From the NCBI GenBank assembly GCA_031763025.1, contig JASSKH010000029.1:7573121-7637120 (forward strand): DNA of 64,000 bases, given 5' to 3'. Each line of letters opens with the position of its first letter. Within the stretch, counting starts at the first letter, position 1. The notes below the pieces were generated by a model. That model did no database searches. It saw only the letters and a list, made by a program, of their open reading frames with translations, and had not been told where the DNA came from. The position numbers and the translations under genes were made by a program. This document shows positions 42,948-54,338 of this stretch, piece by piece. The stretch comes from Macrocystis pyrifera. Its lineage: Eukaryota; Sar; Phaeophyceae; Laminariales; Laminariaceae.

Positions 42948-45534
42948 CTAAAGCCAGAAACGCGGGAAACAATCGAGGTCAGCGGCAATCGGAAAACAGC
43001 TATCCACGGCTCCGCCTCGATATTCATCTACGTTGCGCTGGGCCCCCAGTGCAAACGCGCTGCCTAAGTGTACTTGTAGACACCGAGAACCTCGTACAGC
43101 TCCCGTTGAAATCGTGAACGTAGAGCGTCGGAGAAAGAGGAAGCTTGATCGATCCCGGGTCATCCACATATCGAACCAAATATACCCCTTACGTCGTTGT
43201 ACTCCCGCTGATTTCCCCAAGCCACCACATACCGTCGTCGCCCTTGCACCATAAGTGAGCTCCGTTGGGAAACATCGTGACCTGTAGCGGCGAAGCCAGT
43301 TGACGTGCGGTACTTGGACATAGCCGGGCGCCAGGAAACGCTCGCTAATTCTCCAATGTTCCCGTTGTGCCTGGCCGATTCGCATCCGGCGGTACAGGCG
43401 GTTGATGTGGCCTTGCTGGTTCGGGGTGCTGGCCCAGTAGCGAAAACAAACGTGGCGAGAGAGCTGAAGGTCCATTTCCCGCTCCCAGGACGGTCGAGGG
43501 AGTTCTGCGTACATCACCACGATGACCCCACCTCGACCGCGAACCGATTGGTGCCCGATGATTTTCTCCATTTCGAGTTGTGGAAGAGAGGTCGAAACGT
43601 CGTCTTGGGTGACGTGGTACGGGGGGGTATTTCTTGGAGAAGCTGTTGAGCACATACTGCCTCAATCCTGCTGGAAATTCTTCGGCATTTCGCCACGGTC
43701 GTGGGGGTTGGCACAGGGCTTGCAGCGCTAGCGTTGTGCCGATACGCGCCGGCGAGCGTCTACGCCGGGCATGTCGGAAAGCAGATCAAAACACAGGAAG
43801 TTAGCACCGGCCGGGGGATCCGTCCGGGATTTCCGCGCAGGGATAGGGGCCAACGGCGAGGACCTAGTAGGGGGTCGTGGCTTCCGCCTCAGTCTTCGCG
43901 CCTTGACGAATGGTGGCAGCCGTACTGTACACCCATGCCCAACCGCCAGCGACGAATAGGTCCACCGGACGCAGTGCGTCGGAGATGGCGGAGTTTCGGC
44001 GGTCCACGCGAGAAACGGCGAGGGCGTGGTGCTTGCGGACAATATCGTACGCGTACTGCTGGTGGTCAGTCGCCAAGTCGCCGTAGGCGAGGTGGTCACG
44101 GGCGCAACGTCTGGTGGCCGACGCCCCCAGCGCGCCCGAAAATCGCGAGAGGGAGGTTGGGGCCGACCAATGTGGACCTCGCTGGGAGCTAAACCAGTGG
44201 CGGCGCTGGCCGTATTGTTGTACGCAAATTCGACGTGCGGGAGCTGTTCATCCCAACTTTTTTGGAGCTCGTTGACGACCGCCGCCAGCATCTGGACTAT
44301 CGTGTGGTTCACACTTTCTACCCCATCGTTGCCGGTCAGGTGGTAGGGGCTAGTGGCATTTTTCCGAACGCCGGGAAGCTTGTAGGCGGCGTTCGAAAGC
44401 TTGAGCACAATCTGAAGGCCGTTGTCTGCTTCGCGGGCATCCCCAGAGGTGAAAAATTCGCTTCGTGATAACCGTAGCCGTGCGTTCATCGGCTGCTGTT
44501 GCTGCGAACGTATCTGCTCAGCAGCTGAAAGCACCAGTGAAGAGCCAGTAGTAGGTGTTACCTCGAGGCGTGACCGGGAGAGGGTCGAAGTACTCGACGC
44601 TGGCGGCGATGCCGGGCCCTTCTGTCGGGGGCATCGGGATGATGGGCCACCGGACCGTCAGCCGCGAAGTTTTTCTGTGCTTGGCACTCCAGGAACTTGT
44701 GTAGCCACCACCGGCGGGTGCGGATGCTCTTACCAATCCACCAACAGAAACATTTGAGTATTATTCGCAGGATGCGCGTGGTACCGAGATGACAGGAAGC
44801 CGTCGAGTGGCGATCCTGCAGGACCCAAGGGCGCATGAGCAGCGTCACACACATTTGCGAAAAGACTCTTCGTTAAAAAACAAGCTTCGCGTCCCGCCGG
44901 GCGCTGCGAAGTCAGGCGCGAGGGGCGGAATCGGCGGCTTCTGGACAAGCAGGACGATGCCGTCGTCGGTTGTTTAGTGTCCAGCCGTCCTTTGCCGACA
45001 AGCGCTCTGAACATCCGAGAAGGAAGGGTGCTGGCGTGAAGGAAAACACGACAAATATTCTCCTGGCAAAGTCGCCGGCCGTTCAAGAACTATGTAGCGT
45101 ATGGAGGCGTGGCGCTCGGGCTCGGCTTGTTGCTCCCGCGCCCGTTCGTCGTGCGAATAGCGCGCGGCGACACCACCGAGCTGACATTCAGCAGCCGCGC
45201 CGAGGGCATCCAAGTCAGCCGTTGTGGCAGACGGGACGCCAGGCGGCAGCGGAATTCTTAAAAGAGGAGTTCCCACAGGTTCGGCGCGGTCGCGGCCGGA
45301 CGGGATGTAGGGTATCGTCGGGACAGGCGAGGCGGCAAGGCAGGGGTCGTAACGACGGCCGGAGGCGGTCGCGGTCGTGGGACTCCCGGCGGAGCGTGTT
45401 GGCACGCCGGGCTGACGATCGAGGGGGCCCGCCGGGTCCGAAGCATATATCTGCAGCAGGCGACGCAGTAGTGCCAGCGGCAGCAGCTGTTGGTCGGCGC
45501 GTCCGAGTGGTATTGTCTTACCAACGACGACAGG
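42948..45534 (-). pseudogene. Gypsy integrase-chromodomain polyprotein, element 2
   Basis: Same order as element 1 with more damage. The pre-integrase region has A-R-E-Q-Q-A-E-P near 45120. The zinc-binding module (H-S-T-A-S-C-H-L-G, C-L-E-C-like) lies at about 44815-44680 in a different frame. A first-Asp region V-E-Y-F-D-P-L-P lies near 44590. A degraded second-Asp region (A-D-N-G-L-Q) precedes V-E-S-V-N-H-T near 44310, where the catalytic Glu is kept, and Y-N-N-T-A-S-A-A-T-G-L-A-P. The chromodomain-like K-I-I-G-H-Q-S-V-R-G and the following R-M-R-I-G-Q-A-Q-R-E module lie in the frame 43655-42948. The shared endpoint just inside the LTR matches element 1. Confidence 0.76.
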
Positions 45535-45819
45535 TGTGAGGTTATGCAGGGCGGGACACACGACTATCCCGTGTCAGGCTGGCCTATTGAGCACGTTCTC
45601 GTGGTTACTCGCGTGTGTTGATTGCTCAAGGACAGAACAATAGGTTTCATTTATTTTGTACAGATTGGAAGACTGAACGGCCGAAGGCTTGTTGCCTCGC
45701 CGGGAAACCCCCTGGTCTCCCATCCAACGTACGCCTCCCAAGATATACAATCACGATCTCAATATCTGTACCCAGGTAATTCCCGACCTTTCCAGGTCAT
45801 TCAAGGCAATACATTGTAA

Positions 45820-46550
45820 CCCTCACCCACGATATCCCTTTTTTTTGCTCCCCTCGGCTTTGTTCTCTATAGGGGAATGTAATTGAGTGATCAAAGTTGT
45901 ACCTCGTGCTACGTACCTGGTACACAATATCGGATGGCAAACACAATAATTTGAACAAACACATCACGGGGATGGTGTAACTCGCCGCTGAGGTAGCAAC
46001 TTAGAGATAGCTTTCAAACCAATCTTTCTTTGATGTTACCCACCCGTTATAGCCGTACATCCGGGGATAAATATTCGTGTTCCCCGGAGTTTCCGCAACC
46101 CTATACTTTTGACACTTGAGGTTTCAAGCACACAAGCGCAGAAACCTACAACACGAAAAAGGCTAAAACGCATACCAGCACAAGCGTACAGGAGAGAGAA
46201 TAACCCGGACTTTCCGTGTTACTGTGCCCACCCGGTCCGTTCGTGACAGGTTGTTACATGTACCAAGAATACTAGAGTCCCTGATGTACCTTAGGTTTTC
46301 GGGGGCTTTCTCTGCTCCTCATACGCCCCTCAAGACGGCCTGTGCGGCATTACTGTGGACAATGGACACATGCCAGGTATCACTCAGTCCGGAAATGAGT
46401 GGGAATAATCGAAACGGTCCCCACATTTCCGGGCAGTGTACTGTAGTTCCTGGTAGTATGCAGTATCCCTCGAAAAGCAAGGCTTTGATGGCAAAGCGCT
46501 AGAGGGGTGTACAACGCCAAGCTTCGCCAGCAATAGTCAGTCGTCCTCAT
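45820..46550. other. No gene seen
   Basis: Ordinary-composition spacer with only short frames. Confidence 0.5.
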
Positions 46551-46554
46551 TCGT

Positions 46555-47060
46555 CTTCATGACCGTCATCGTCATCCTCGCCATCCATCATCGACCTCAT
46601 CATCGCCACCATCATCATCACCACCATCACCATCGCCACCATCATCATCACCACCATCACCATCGCCACCATCCTCATCACCACCGTCACCATCACCATC
46701 GCCACCATCCTCGCCACCATCACCATCGCCACCATCATCACCACCATCGCCATCGCCACCATCACCATCCATCGTCATCGTCGTCATCCATCATCAACAC
46801 CATGACCACCATCACCATCATCCTCATCAACATCACCACCAGTATCATCACCATTGTACTGACGATCGTCATCACCATCATCATCGTTGTCATCATCGTC
46901 ATTATCGTCACCCACCACCGTCACTGCCAGCACCACCATCACCATCACCATCACCATCACCATCAGCATCAACATCAACATCACCATCAATACCATACCA
47001 TAACCATAAACAAATCACCCCCATTGCCACCACCACCAGCACTATCAGCATCACCACCCT
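46555..47060. repeat. CAT/CAC trinucleotide microsatellite
   Basis: About 500 bp of imperfect CAC, CAT, CGC and ATC triplets, including repeated 'caccatcaccatcgccacc'. Open in several frames as an artefact (His or Met/Val/Asp runs). Not treated as coding. Confidence 0.85.
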
Positions 47061-47444
47061 GACCAAGAAAGCCTCATCTCACACCGACTCCACGCGTCTT
47101 CCAGCCCACCAGCTAATCAAATTTACCGCAAAAAATAGTCACGATTTTGTTTGGACAGTTTTCGATACAAAACTAAAACCAAATGTCGGAGGCAGAACAA
47201 AACTACTCGTGCCAAAGTGTCGGCATACGGCGGGGGTGGGGGTGGGGGGGGGAGAGGAAAATCACCCCCTCCTCCCCTCTCCCACTCTCTCGCCTATTAC
47301 GTGAGGTTCTCTCCCCACCCACTCTTCGGCAAGTAGTTAACCGTGTAGCTCGGTCTTCCAAGGGAAAACGCTTCGTTTCCTGAAAAACAAAAAATATCGA
47401 AATAACAAAAAGAAATTGAGCAGCTCGTTATATCGATTGCCGGT

Positions 47445-47660
47445 CGCACTTCGAACGCGCAGTTCGATCGCGCATTTTGACCGAGCATTCCGAACGCGCA
47501 TTTTGAACGAGCAGTTTGGACGCGGCTTCAAAGCGACCAAAGTCGAAGCCGCTGTTTGAGTGAGAGTTTCGAAGGCACCTCGGACGCATTTCAAACGCGA
47601 AATTCAAAAGCATTTGGAACGCGCAATTTGGAACGTGCACTTCGAACGCAGAATCAACAG
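47445..47660. repeat. Short-period repeat of CGAACGCGCATTTTG
   Basis: About ten degenerate copies of a 15-17 bp word, spaced irregularly, with related forms such as 'cgatcgcgcattttgac' and 'ggaacgcgcaatttgg'. Confidence 0.65.
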
Positions 47661-48224
47661 CAGGGCGATCATGAGGGCGCCGTTGCGCGCACACAGATCA
47701 CGCCGCGTTCTGCTCTCCCCCCCGAAAACCAGAAGTCGAAGCATCTCCTTGGTCCATACTTGAAAAAAAACAAATCGGAGTAGATAAAATATGAGTAACG
47801 AAGAAATCCACGAAATCCACGGCACTTACAGCTGACGCTTGTGTTGCATATTTCTAAAATTTTAGAAGCAGACACAGATACGTCAAAAGCAGATGCGAGC
47901 AAACCTGACGCAATCAAGGCAGACGCAAGGAAAAGCAAGCGTGCGCACACAGGAATCCGGAGGGCAGCCCACGGGGCTGTGCGGTGCGGTGCAGCGCGAT
48001 GCGATGCAATGCAACCCGTAACCAACCGCGAGTCAGCAGACAAGTTGAAGCCCAGCCCACCCCACATCGAAAAAACAACACCATGATCATGCATATATAC
48101 GTACATACCAGGCACATATACATGACATGTATCGGCATTCTTCTGCTTACACATGAAAACACGACGCGCTCTCTACGTAAAGCATCCGTACTACATGTAT
48201 GATGGAAGCGTTGCGCATCGAGTC

Positions 48225-48255
48225 GATAAGACAACAGCAGCAACAGCAACAACTT

Positions 48256-48315
<60 letters not shown>

Positions 48316-48324
48316 CAACAACTT

Positions 48325-48392
<68 letters not shown>

Positions 48393-48397
48393 ACGAT
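48225..48397. repeat. CAG/CAA microsatellite with an internal duplication
   Basis: About 170 bp. The segment 'caacagcaacaacttcaac' plus a pure CAG run occurs twice, so the array grew by block duplication as well as slippage. The 66-codon poly-Q frame has no supporting context. Confidence 0.85.
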
Positions 48398-48399
48398 GA

Positions 48400-49130
48400 T
48401 GATAACGACAACAAAAACAGTTAGTGCCCAGACCCGTTGCGGCGAGAGACCACTTGCACCGGTTCATATCTACAAAAAAACGCGAGCCAAGATCAAACAT
48501 CCATATCCCCATCAACCCGGCTATATATATAACTCAACTGTCTTCCGCTCCCTACACGATCCCCATCTCGAGTTCCTATTGATATTAGTGAGCAAAAAGA
48601 CAGACCTTCTACATATCATAACGCGCTTTCTCGGAGCGTCAAAACCACGAAACCTGCGGATTTGGCCACGTTTTGTGAGCTTTGGCGTGATGTTGAACGT
48701 TCGAATAGGCACGTACTTAGTAAGGTCTGACTTATACCCCCCCTCCTCCAATAGGAACTCCAGATGCCCGCATTTCTTAACGCTGATCGCTGATATTGCT
48801 GATTCTGACCGAAAAGTTTCGACCTACCACTCTGAACGGGAATATAATCTCCGTTTGAACTCTGACGTGAATATCAAACGTGGGTAATATTTATGGCCAG
48901 AGAGAGCGGTATCGAACATCGAAATCCTGAGGGGGGGGGGGGGGGGAAATCAATTATCGATTTGATTTTTCGTTTTTTTTTGGTTCGATTCGATCGCATC
49001 GAACTTGATTCTCGTTCGATATCACATCCAAATCACAAAAGAATATCGACAAATTTTGACGCCGCTCGCTATACACCTGCCCCGTCCCCCAAAAAGCATG
49101 CCCCCCTCCCGCCATCAGGCGCGATGAAGC
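48400..49130. other. No gene seen
   Basis: Spacer with a G run (48932-48946) and AT-rich DNA before the satellite. Confidence 0.5.
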
Positions 49131-49136
49131 TTTTAA

Positions 49137-50095
49137 TAGGAGACCGCGGTTTGACTCCTTGACTGACTGTCCCTTACACTAAAATCAGTATAGTAAGGCA
49201 ACAATACTCCTTGACGCGTCCAAAAAGACCGGTCTCCTGGCTGCTACGAGACCGCGGTTTGTCTCCTTGACTGACCGCCCCCCCTATACTAAAACTAGTA
49301 TGTTGAGGTCACAAAAGGCCTTGACGGGTAAAAAAGACCGTTCTCCTAGCAGCTAGGAGACCGCAGTTTGACCCCTTGACTGACCGTCCCTTGCACTAAA
49401 ATCAGTATGTTAAGGCCACAATAGGCCTTGACGCGTTCTAAAGACCGGTCTCCTACATAGCCCCAAGGCCAACGATGCTACGCAGGCGACCGCGGTTTGA
49501 CGCCCTGACTGACCGCCCATTACACTAAAACCAGTATAATGAGGCAAGAGAAGGTTTTGACGCGTCAAAAAAGATCAGTCTCCTAGTCCTAGCTGCTAGG
49601 AGACCGCCGTTTGACCCCTTGACTGACCGCCTCCTACACTAAAATCAGTATGATGAGGCCATAAAAGTCTTGACGCGTCAAAAAAGACCGGTCTCCTAGC
49701 TAGGATAAGGCGGTTTGACTCTTCGACTGACCGCCCCCTACACTACCACCAGTACAACAAGGCCACAATAGGCCTTGACGAGTCCCAAAGGACCAGCCTT
49801 CTACATGGTCCCGAGGGCAACGATGCTACGCCGGAGACCGCTGTTTGACGCCATGACTGACGCCTCCTACACTGCAACAATTATAATAAGGCAACCATAG
49901 GTCTTGACGCTTAAAAAAAGACCGGTCTCCTGGCTGCTAGGAGACCGCGGTTTGACTCCTTGACTGACCGTCCCTCTGCACAAAAACCAGTATAATAAGG
50001 CCAAAAAAAATCCTTGGCGCGTCAAAAAAGAGCGGTCTCCCAATAAAGTGACCAAAAAAGAGCGGTCTCCTACGAGCAAACTGTCAGGTTTTGTG
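49137..50095. repeat. Satellite with three-unit higher-order structure
   Basis: Eight units starting at about 49137, 49247, 49354, 49484, 49597, 49701, 49832 and 49938. Each begins 'taggagaccgcggtttgac', continues with 'cttgactgaccg' and 'cactaaaancagta', and ends with 'cttgacgcgtc' and 'gaccggtctcct'. Every third unit is about 20 bp longer, with an extra 'gccaacgatgctacgc' block, giving a higher-order period of 347-348 bp. Unit junctions form a hairpin (GGTCTCCT ... AGGAGACC). Confidence 0.9.
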
Positions 50096-50099
50096 GACC

Positions 50100-50811
50100 A
50101 CTATACAGACCTACTTAAAAACACCCCATAGCGCACGCGATCGAACAATATACGGATGAGAGATGCAGCTGGGCAGAAACAGTGGGTTTCGACGACATTT
50201 TTCGATCTCTCACAGGTGAGTGAGGTAGATGTCTTCTCAACTTTTGAATGAACCGTGTCACTCTATACGCACATATGAGGATCGTTTCAACATCAAGACG
50301 AAAACCAAAACGGTCCTTATTATAGCCCCATCTAGAGTGGGATGTATGACCAAAGCTGCGTCTCTCACCGCGAACATGCTGTATACGCCGTACACTGCCG
50401 TAGGCTAATACGCCCCGTATGTATGTATGTATGTGTGTACGTATGTATGTAGCTGAATGCGCCTTAAAGTACTGCTGCATAAGTGTGCGACACGCTGTTG
50501 TATACCGGGCACACGCCGAGCAGCGCCGACGATTGTTTCCTTCTGCTGGGCTGCTGTTTCGCAAAAAAAAGTCCTCGATCTGAAAAAATCGTGCCTACCT
50601 TGAAAACATCACTAGCAGGAGAGGCAGCAGCAGCAGCAGCAGTCAGCAAGGTTCTTGCCCACCACTCTGTCCCGATGTATGTGGATCGTTTGGGCATTCG
50701 TATTCTGTCCGAAAATACAGGGATAATTTGAGTACTCACACGTATACTCAAACGAGCCTTACATTTTCGGACCGTCCTCGTATTTCCGTACACAGTTAGT
50801 TCTCAACCTTT
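50100..50811. other. No gene recognised
   Basis: An 82-codon plus frame (50483-50731) includes an alanine run from a CAG tract. I see no domain in it. Confidence 0.4.
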
Positions 50812-50897
50812 TTAGAACTGCAGTCCCGTTTGGGGGACAAACCACACCAATTCCAAGTGCCTTGTCTCCAAAACGGGAATGCAGTCCCAAAAGGGTC
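50812..50897. mobile_element. Small palindromic element (GACTGCAGTCCC family), copy 1
   Basis: Inverted ends 'actgcagtcccgtttggggg' and 'ccaaaacgggaatgcagtcc' around 'acaaaccaca'. A second copy lies at 59169-59264, half copies near 57215 and 4083. Confidence 0.7.
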
Positions 50898-51211
50898 CAT
50901 CACACAAAATACGGGTACGGCTTTAGGCCTTAAAACACGACGTACTTTTTTTTATTTCGTTGGCGCCGTACACAGCAGTCCTGCAATACGAGCCACGCGC
51001 AAGCTACACGTAGCTGGTCTCTGTTACATCACATCACCCCCCTTTTCTTTCGCAGGGCTGTTTTGATACGGACCAATGAAACGGAGTCGTATCAACACCC
51101 TCGTGGAAAAACAAAGAAAAACAGAACGCGTGCTCGCAGGCAATCCTACGAAACCAGAAAGAAATGGACGTTTCCATTTGCAAATATTTGTAGTAGTACG
51201 AAACAAAAAAA

Positions 51212-51308
51212 TCAGCAGCAGTCAGAAATTTTGCTGCTCTTGGATTCTTCCTCTTTGAGCGTCAGAGCTGGTGCCGCCGTTAGCGTCGCCTGGTCCCGAT
51301 CTTGTAGC
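51212..51308 (-). CDS. RAB8: Rab8-type GTPase, last exon (C-terminal tail)
   Basis: Encodes the hypervariable, membrane-targeting tail. The acceptor 'gtgaacag' at 51309 gives one base that completes the Arg codon left open by the previous exon (CG|G). The frame then reads L-Q-D-R-D-Q-A-T-L-T, a K-E-E-E-S-K stretch, and ends S-D-C-C and TGA (51212-51214). A terminal Cys-Cys is the usual Rab double-geranylgeranylation signal. Exact phase match, correct length (31 residues) and the CC ending together make this assignment strong although the tail itself is not conserved. On the gene strand the acceptor is preceded by a long C-rich minisatellite. Confidence 0.88.
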
Positions 51309-51339
51309 CTGTTCACCCAGATGCACACGAACATGGGAG

Positions 51340-51530
51340 GGGAGGGGTGGATCGGGTTGGGGTGGGTTGGGGTGGGTTGGGTTGGGATCGGTTGGGGTTG
51401 GGTTGGGTTGGGGTTGGGTGGATTGGGTGGGATGGGGTGGGTTAGGGTGGGTTGGGTGGGGGTGGGGGTGGGGGTGGGTTGGGTTGGGTTGGGTGGGGTG
51501 AGGTGGGTTGGGGTGGGGTGGAGGGGGTGT
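51340..51530. repeat. GGGTTGGGGTGG minisatellite
   Basis: About 190 bp of G-rich repeats on the plus strand, hence 'ccaacccaaccc' on the Rab8 strand, ending about 30 bases upstream of its last 3' splice site. Many GGG triplets at short spacing could form quadruplexes. Confidence 0.85.
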
Positions 51531-52045
51531 ACTCGATATCGTGCATTGCCGTCGTCGTATTACCGTAGACCCTAGCATCCCTACAATGCCGGGACGGAGC
51601 ACGTCGGGTTTTCACCGACCAGACAGACATTGCTTGCACCAAGCGCGAAGCCCCGTGAGGTGTCCGGCGAGTCGCATGAAGGGTGGGCTGCATGCTACTA
51701 AGACCCGCTTGTGAGGCGGACTCGAACATGGATGGCAGCTTAAATGGGTTGATTTAATATCCGGTGTGACCGCTTCCAGAGACAGCAATGGGGGTACTAT
51801 GTAACTGCCTCGTGGGTGCCTCACCATATACCCACTGCGTGATACGATCATCCCCCTTGTGCGGAGTAAAGGTTCTCCACCCCGCACGAATGATCTAACT
51901 CGACCACCGGCTGTAACCGACCGCCAAAAAACAACAAGAAAAAACGGTACCCTAGTTGTCTACCTCAAGTATTGAGCGGCATATTTTACAGTGTCATTGC
52001 CAACCGACGCCAACCCAACCATACATAATATAATATATAGGGGGG
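51525..52045 (-). repeat. C/G-bounded dispersed repeat, copy H
   Basis: Runs from 'gtgtactcgatatcgtgcat' through the full landmark order to 'caaccgacgccaacccaacc', AT-rich bases and 'ggggggtgggggtggggg'. Lies inside the last Rab8 intron. Confidence 0.88.
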
Positions 52046-52069
52046 TGGGGGTGGGGGTTGGTGAGAGAG

Positions 52070-52070
<1 letters not shown>

Positions 52071-52144
<74 letters not shown>
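52071..52144. repeat. AG dinucleotide microsatellite
   Basis: About 37 uninterrupted AG pairs (CT on the Rab8 strand), about 90 bp downstream of the donor at 52235 in the gene's direction. Confidence 0.92.
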
Positions 52145-52152
<8 letters not shown>

Positions 52153-52235
52153 AGACAGAAAAACAGACAGATAGACAGAGGGGTATTACAGAGAGATACA
52201 CCGAGAAGGGACTTACTTTACAACAAAACACGTAC

Positions 52236-52363
52236 CGCTGTATGACGTCGGTCGCCAAGTTTTCGAACGCCTCAGTCACGTTCAAGTCTGCCCTGGCGCT
52301 GGCCTCCAGGAAACGAACTCCGTGGCTCGCGGCGAGCTTCTCCCCCTGCTCAAACGATACCAC
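52236..52363 (-). CDS. RAB8: Rab8-type GTPase, exon 5 of the inferred gene
   Basis: Encodes G5 and the last helix. The acceptor 'gaatcccag' at 52364 opens V-V-S-F-E-Q-G-E-K-L-A in phase 0. Next come G-V-R-F-L-E-A-S-A-R, which contains the G5 motif (S-A-R where most Rabs have S-A-K), and N-V-T-E-A-F-E-N-L-A-T-D-V-I-Q-R. The donor CAGCG|GTACGTG at 52236/52235 leaves two bases of the Arg codon. The E-K-L-A and N-V-T-E-A-F pattern is closest to Rab8/Sec4 rather than Rab1 or Rab11 from my knowledge of the families. Confidence 0.93.
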
Positions 52364-52683
52364 CTGGGATTCCACGAAAACCATAGGCAGACAAGAAAAC
52401 ACACACGCAGAAAGAAAAAATGAAAAAAAACCCCAGAAAACAACAGCAGTAAAGACAGCCATGAAGGGGCAACTGGCGTGAATAGAGTATACGAAGTAGC
52501 TGTCGCCATATAGGAAACTCGCCAAGCAGGGTATTTGTAAGCCATCGTCCACTTGTGCGCGTTGGGACGGCGTGTATATGTCGGACGCTCCAAGGCAAAC
52601 CATCTCGAAAGGGATCCCCCGCTTTTTGGCGCAAACAAAACCAGGTAATCAATTAATTACGTGTTGTGTTCGGGAGGCGGGAC

Positions 52684-53190
52684 GGGGGGGGGGGGGGGGG
52701 GGGTACTCGCTATCATGCATGGCCATAGTCGTATGACCATACATCCTCGCATCCCTACAACGCCGGGACAGATCATGTCGGGTTTTCACCGACCAGGCAG
52801 ACATTGCTTGCACCAAGCGCGAAGTCGATGAGTCGCATGAAGGGTGAGCTGCATCCTACAAAGAACCGCTTGTGAGGCGGACGTGCATATGGATGACAGC
52901 TTCAATGAGTTAAATTTAATTTCCGGTGTAGCCACTTTCCAGAGACAGCAATGGGAGTACTATGTAGCTGCCTCTTGGGTGCCTTACCACACCCAATACG
53001 TGATACGATCACTCCCACTTCCGCGGAGTAAAGGTTGTTCACCTCGCACAAATGATCTAACTCGACAACCAGCTGTGACCGACCGCCAAAAACAAAAAAA
53101 GCGATACCCTGGTTGTCTAGCTCAAGTAGTTAGCGGCATGTTTTTTACAGCGTCGTTGCCAACCGACGCCAACCCAGCTCATAAGGGGGG
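52684..53190 (-). repeat. C/G-bounded dispersed repeat, copy I
   Basis: Starts with a 20-base G run and 'tactcgctatcatgcatgg' and ends at 'caaccgacgccaaccc', 'agctcata' and 'aggggggagg'. Lies in the Rab8 intron between exons 56779 and 52363. Has a small deletion in 'gcgaagtcgatgagtcgc'. Confidence 0.87.
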
Positions 53191-54023
53191 AGGACGAAAG
53201 GCGGGACGATTATTTTGTTGTTGTTTTTTATTTGGGGGGTATTCCGTCCTTTAACTAACTATTTTTCGGAAATAATCGGGGACGACAAATGAGATGCATA
53301 ACATATACACCAGGTATATCGTACCAAGTACCAGCAGGGTTCATACCAGTACCTGGTAGCTACCTGGAATTACGGAGGAGCATACCACTGGCCTACTCAG
53401 AACCAAAAAAGGGCATGTAAACATGGGGGTATACCTGCTTTTTTCAAAGTCGATCCTGGGTTTTTGTTCCCGTGGCCTCTCCCGTAATCTCGCCCTGGTG
53501 CGTATTACTGTAGTAAATAGTAACTGTCGTCAACTGTGCGCGCAGCTTTTTTTTCCGTTTATTTTCCCTTCTCTTTCGATCGGTCTTTTTTTCTTGTTTC
53601 TTTTTGTTTTCTCTCTTTCATAGAATGTGTATGGCGTGCCTGTTTTATACCCAGTACGATGACATGGTCTTGCATTGTCTACTCTGCCTACTGCATAACA
53701 ACGTAGTATCCCTGTGGCATAGTTTTGTGACCACAGAGCTTGTATCTCTCTCTCTACGGGAATTGAAGAATCGGCACGGACACTGGGTGTGCCGGACGTC
53801 GACGGCTACTAAGAACGGTTTTAATATGAAGAACACCCACACTGCGCTGGATGAATGGCATCGAAATCACTTACCAGTCTGACCAGAAATACAAGATACA
53901 GTTCCATTTTTGTTTTTACCATCTAAACTTCCAGTACATTTACGATCTGACTGGTATGCACCAGTCTGACCCCATATATATATATATATAGGTCGTTTTT
54001 AACGACACGTATTGTGACCCTAT

Positions 54024-54338
54024 GCCGGCGTCCCCGGTGGCTTGGTAGGTGGTCCGCGAGCCTATCAAGATCAATTTCGTGAGTTCGAGTCTCACCGAGT
54101 GCATGCTCATAGGGACTTTTTCTTGCATAAAATTGATTAGCGGAAAGCGCGAGAGCGTGAGTTAGCTGTACATTCGATGCAAATCGACGAGCAGTGGGAA
54201 TGCTGAACCCTATGCGCGATAAAAACTAAAGGCACGTACCGGGGGGGAGAAGGGACGACACCTGTGACCACGGCTTGTCCAGAAGATCGTCGAGGGTAAA
54301 ACCTCATACGAGTGGGCTGGAAAGTAAAAGTGATGATG

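Larger units (their letters stand above)
41746..45813 (-). mobile_element. Chromodomain Ty3/gypsy LTR element 2, degraded, no RT
   Basis: LTR-like direct repeats at 41746-42009 and about 45535-45813 share 'ttactcactcgcgtg', 'cgccgggaaanccctctgg' and 'acgcctcccaa', clearly more diverged than those of element 1. The interior on the minus strand again starts with a pre-integrase region and integrase and lacks gag, protease and RT. Two MITEs are inserted. The segment 42310-42720 next to the 3' LTR holds tandem units of about 105-128 bp, each ending in a G run of a different length. Confidence 0.8.

Noticed and set aside
46559-47062. Histidine-rich open frame
   Set aside because: It is a CAC/CAT microsatellite, open in several frames on both strands.
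48199-48399. 66-codon poly-Q open frame beginning with Met
   Set aside because: Pure CAG/CAA microsatellite with no splice context or flanking coding sequence.
49137-50095. CRISPR-like array (regular repeats with differing spacers)
   Set aside because: Units vary throughout, the 'spacers' are homologous to each other, and the context is a eukaryotic nuclear genome. It is a satellite.
53423-53882. Plus-strand open frames with Phe/Ser/Leu-rich sequence
   Set aside because: They lie within a Rab8 intron, with T-rich composition and no domain or splice support.
54038-54110. Functional tRNA gene
   Set aside because: Pol III boxes are present, but the acceptor stem does not pair, the anticodon arm is not canonical, and the same head recurs with a shared non-tRNA body and poly-A tail. 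It is a SINE.
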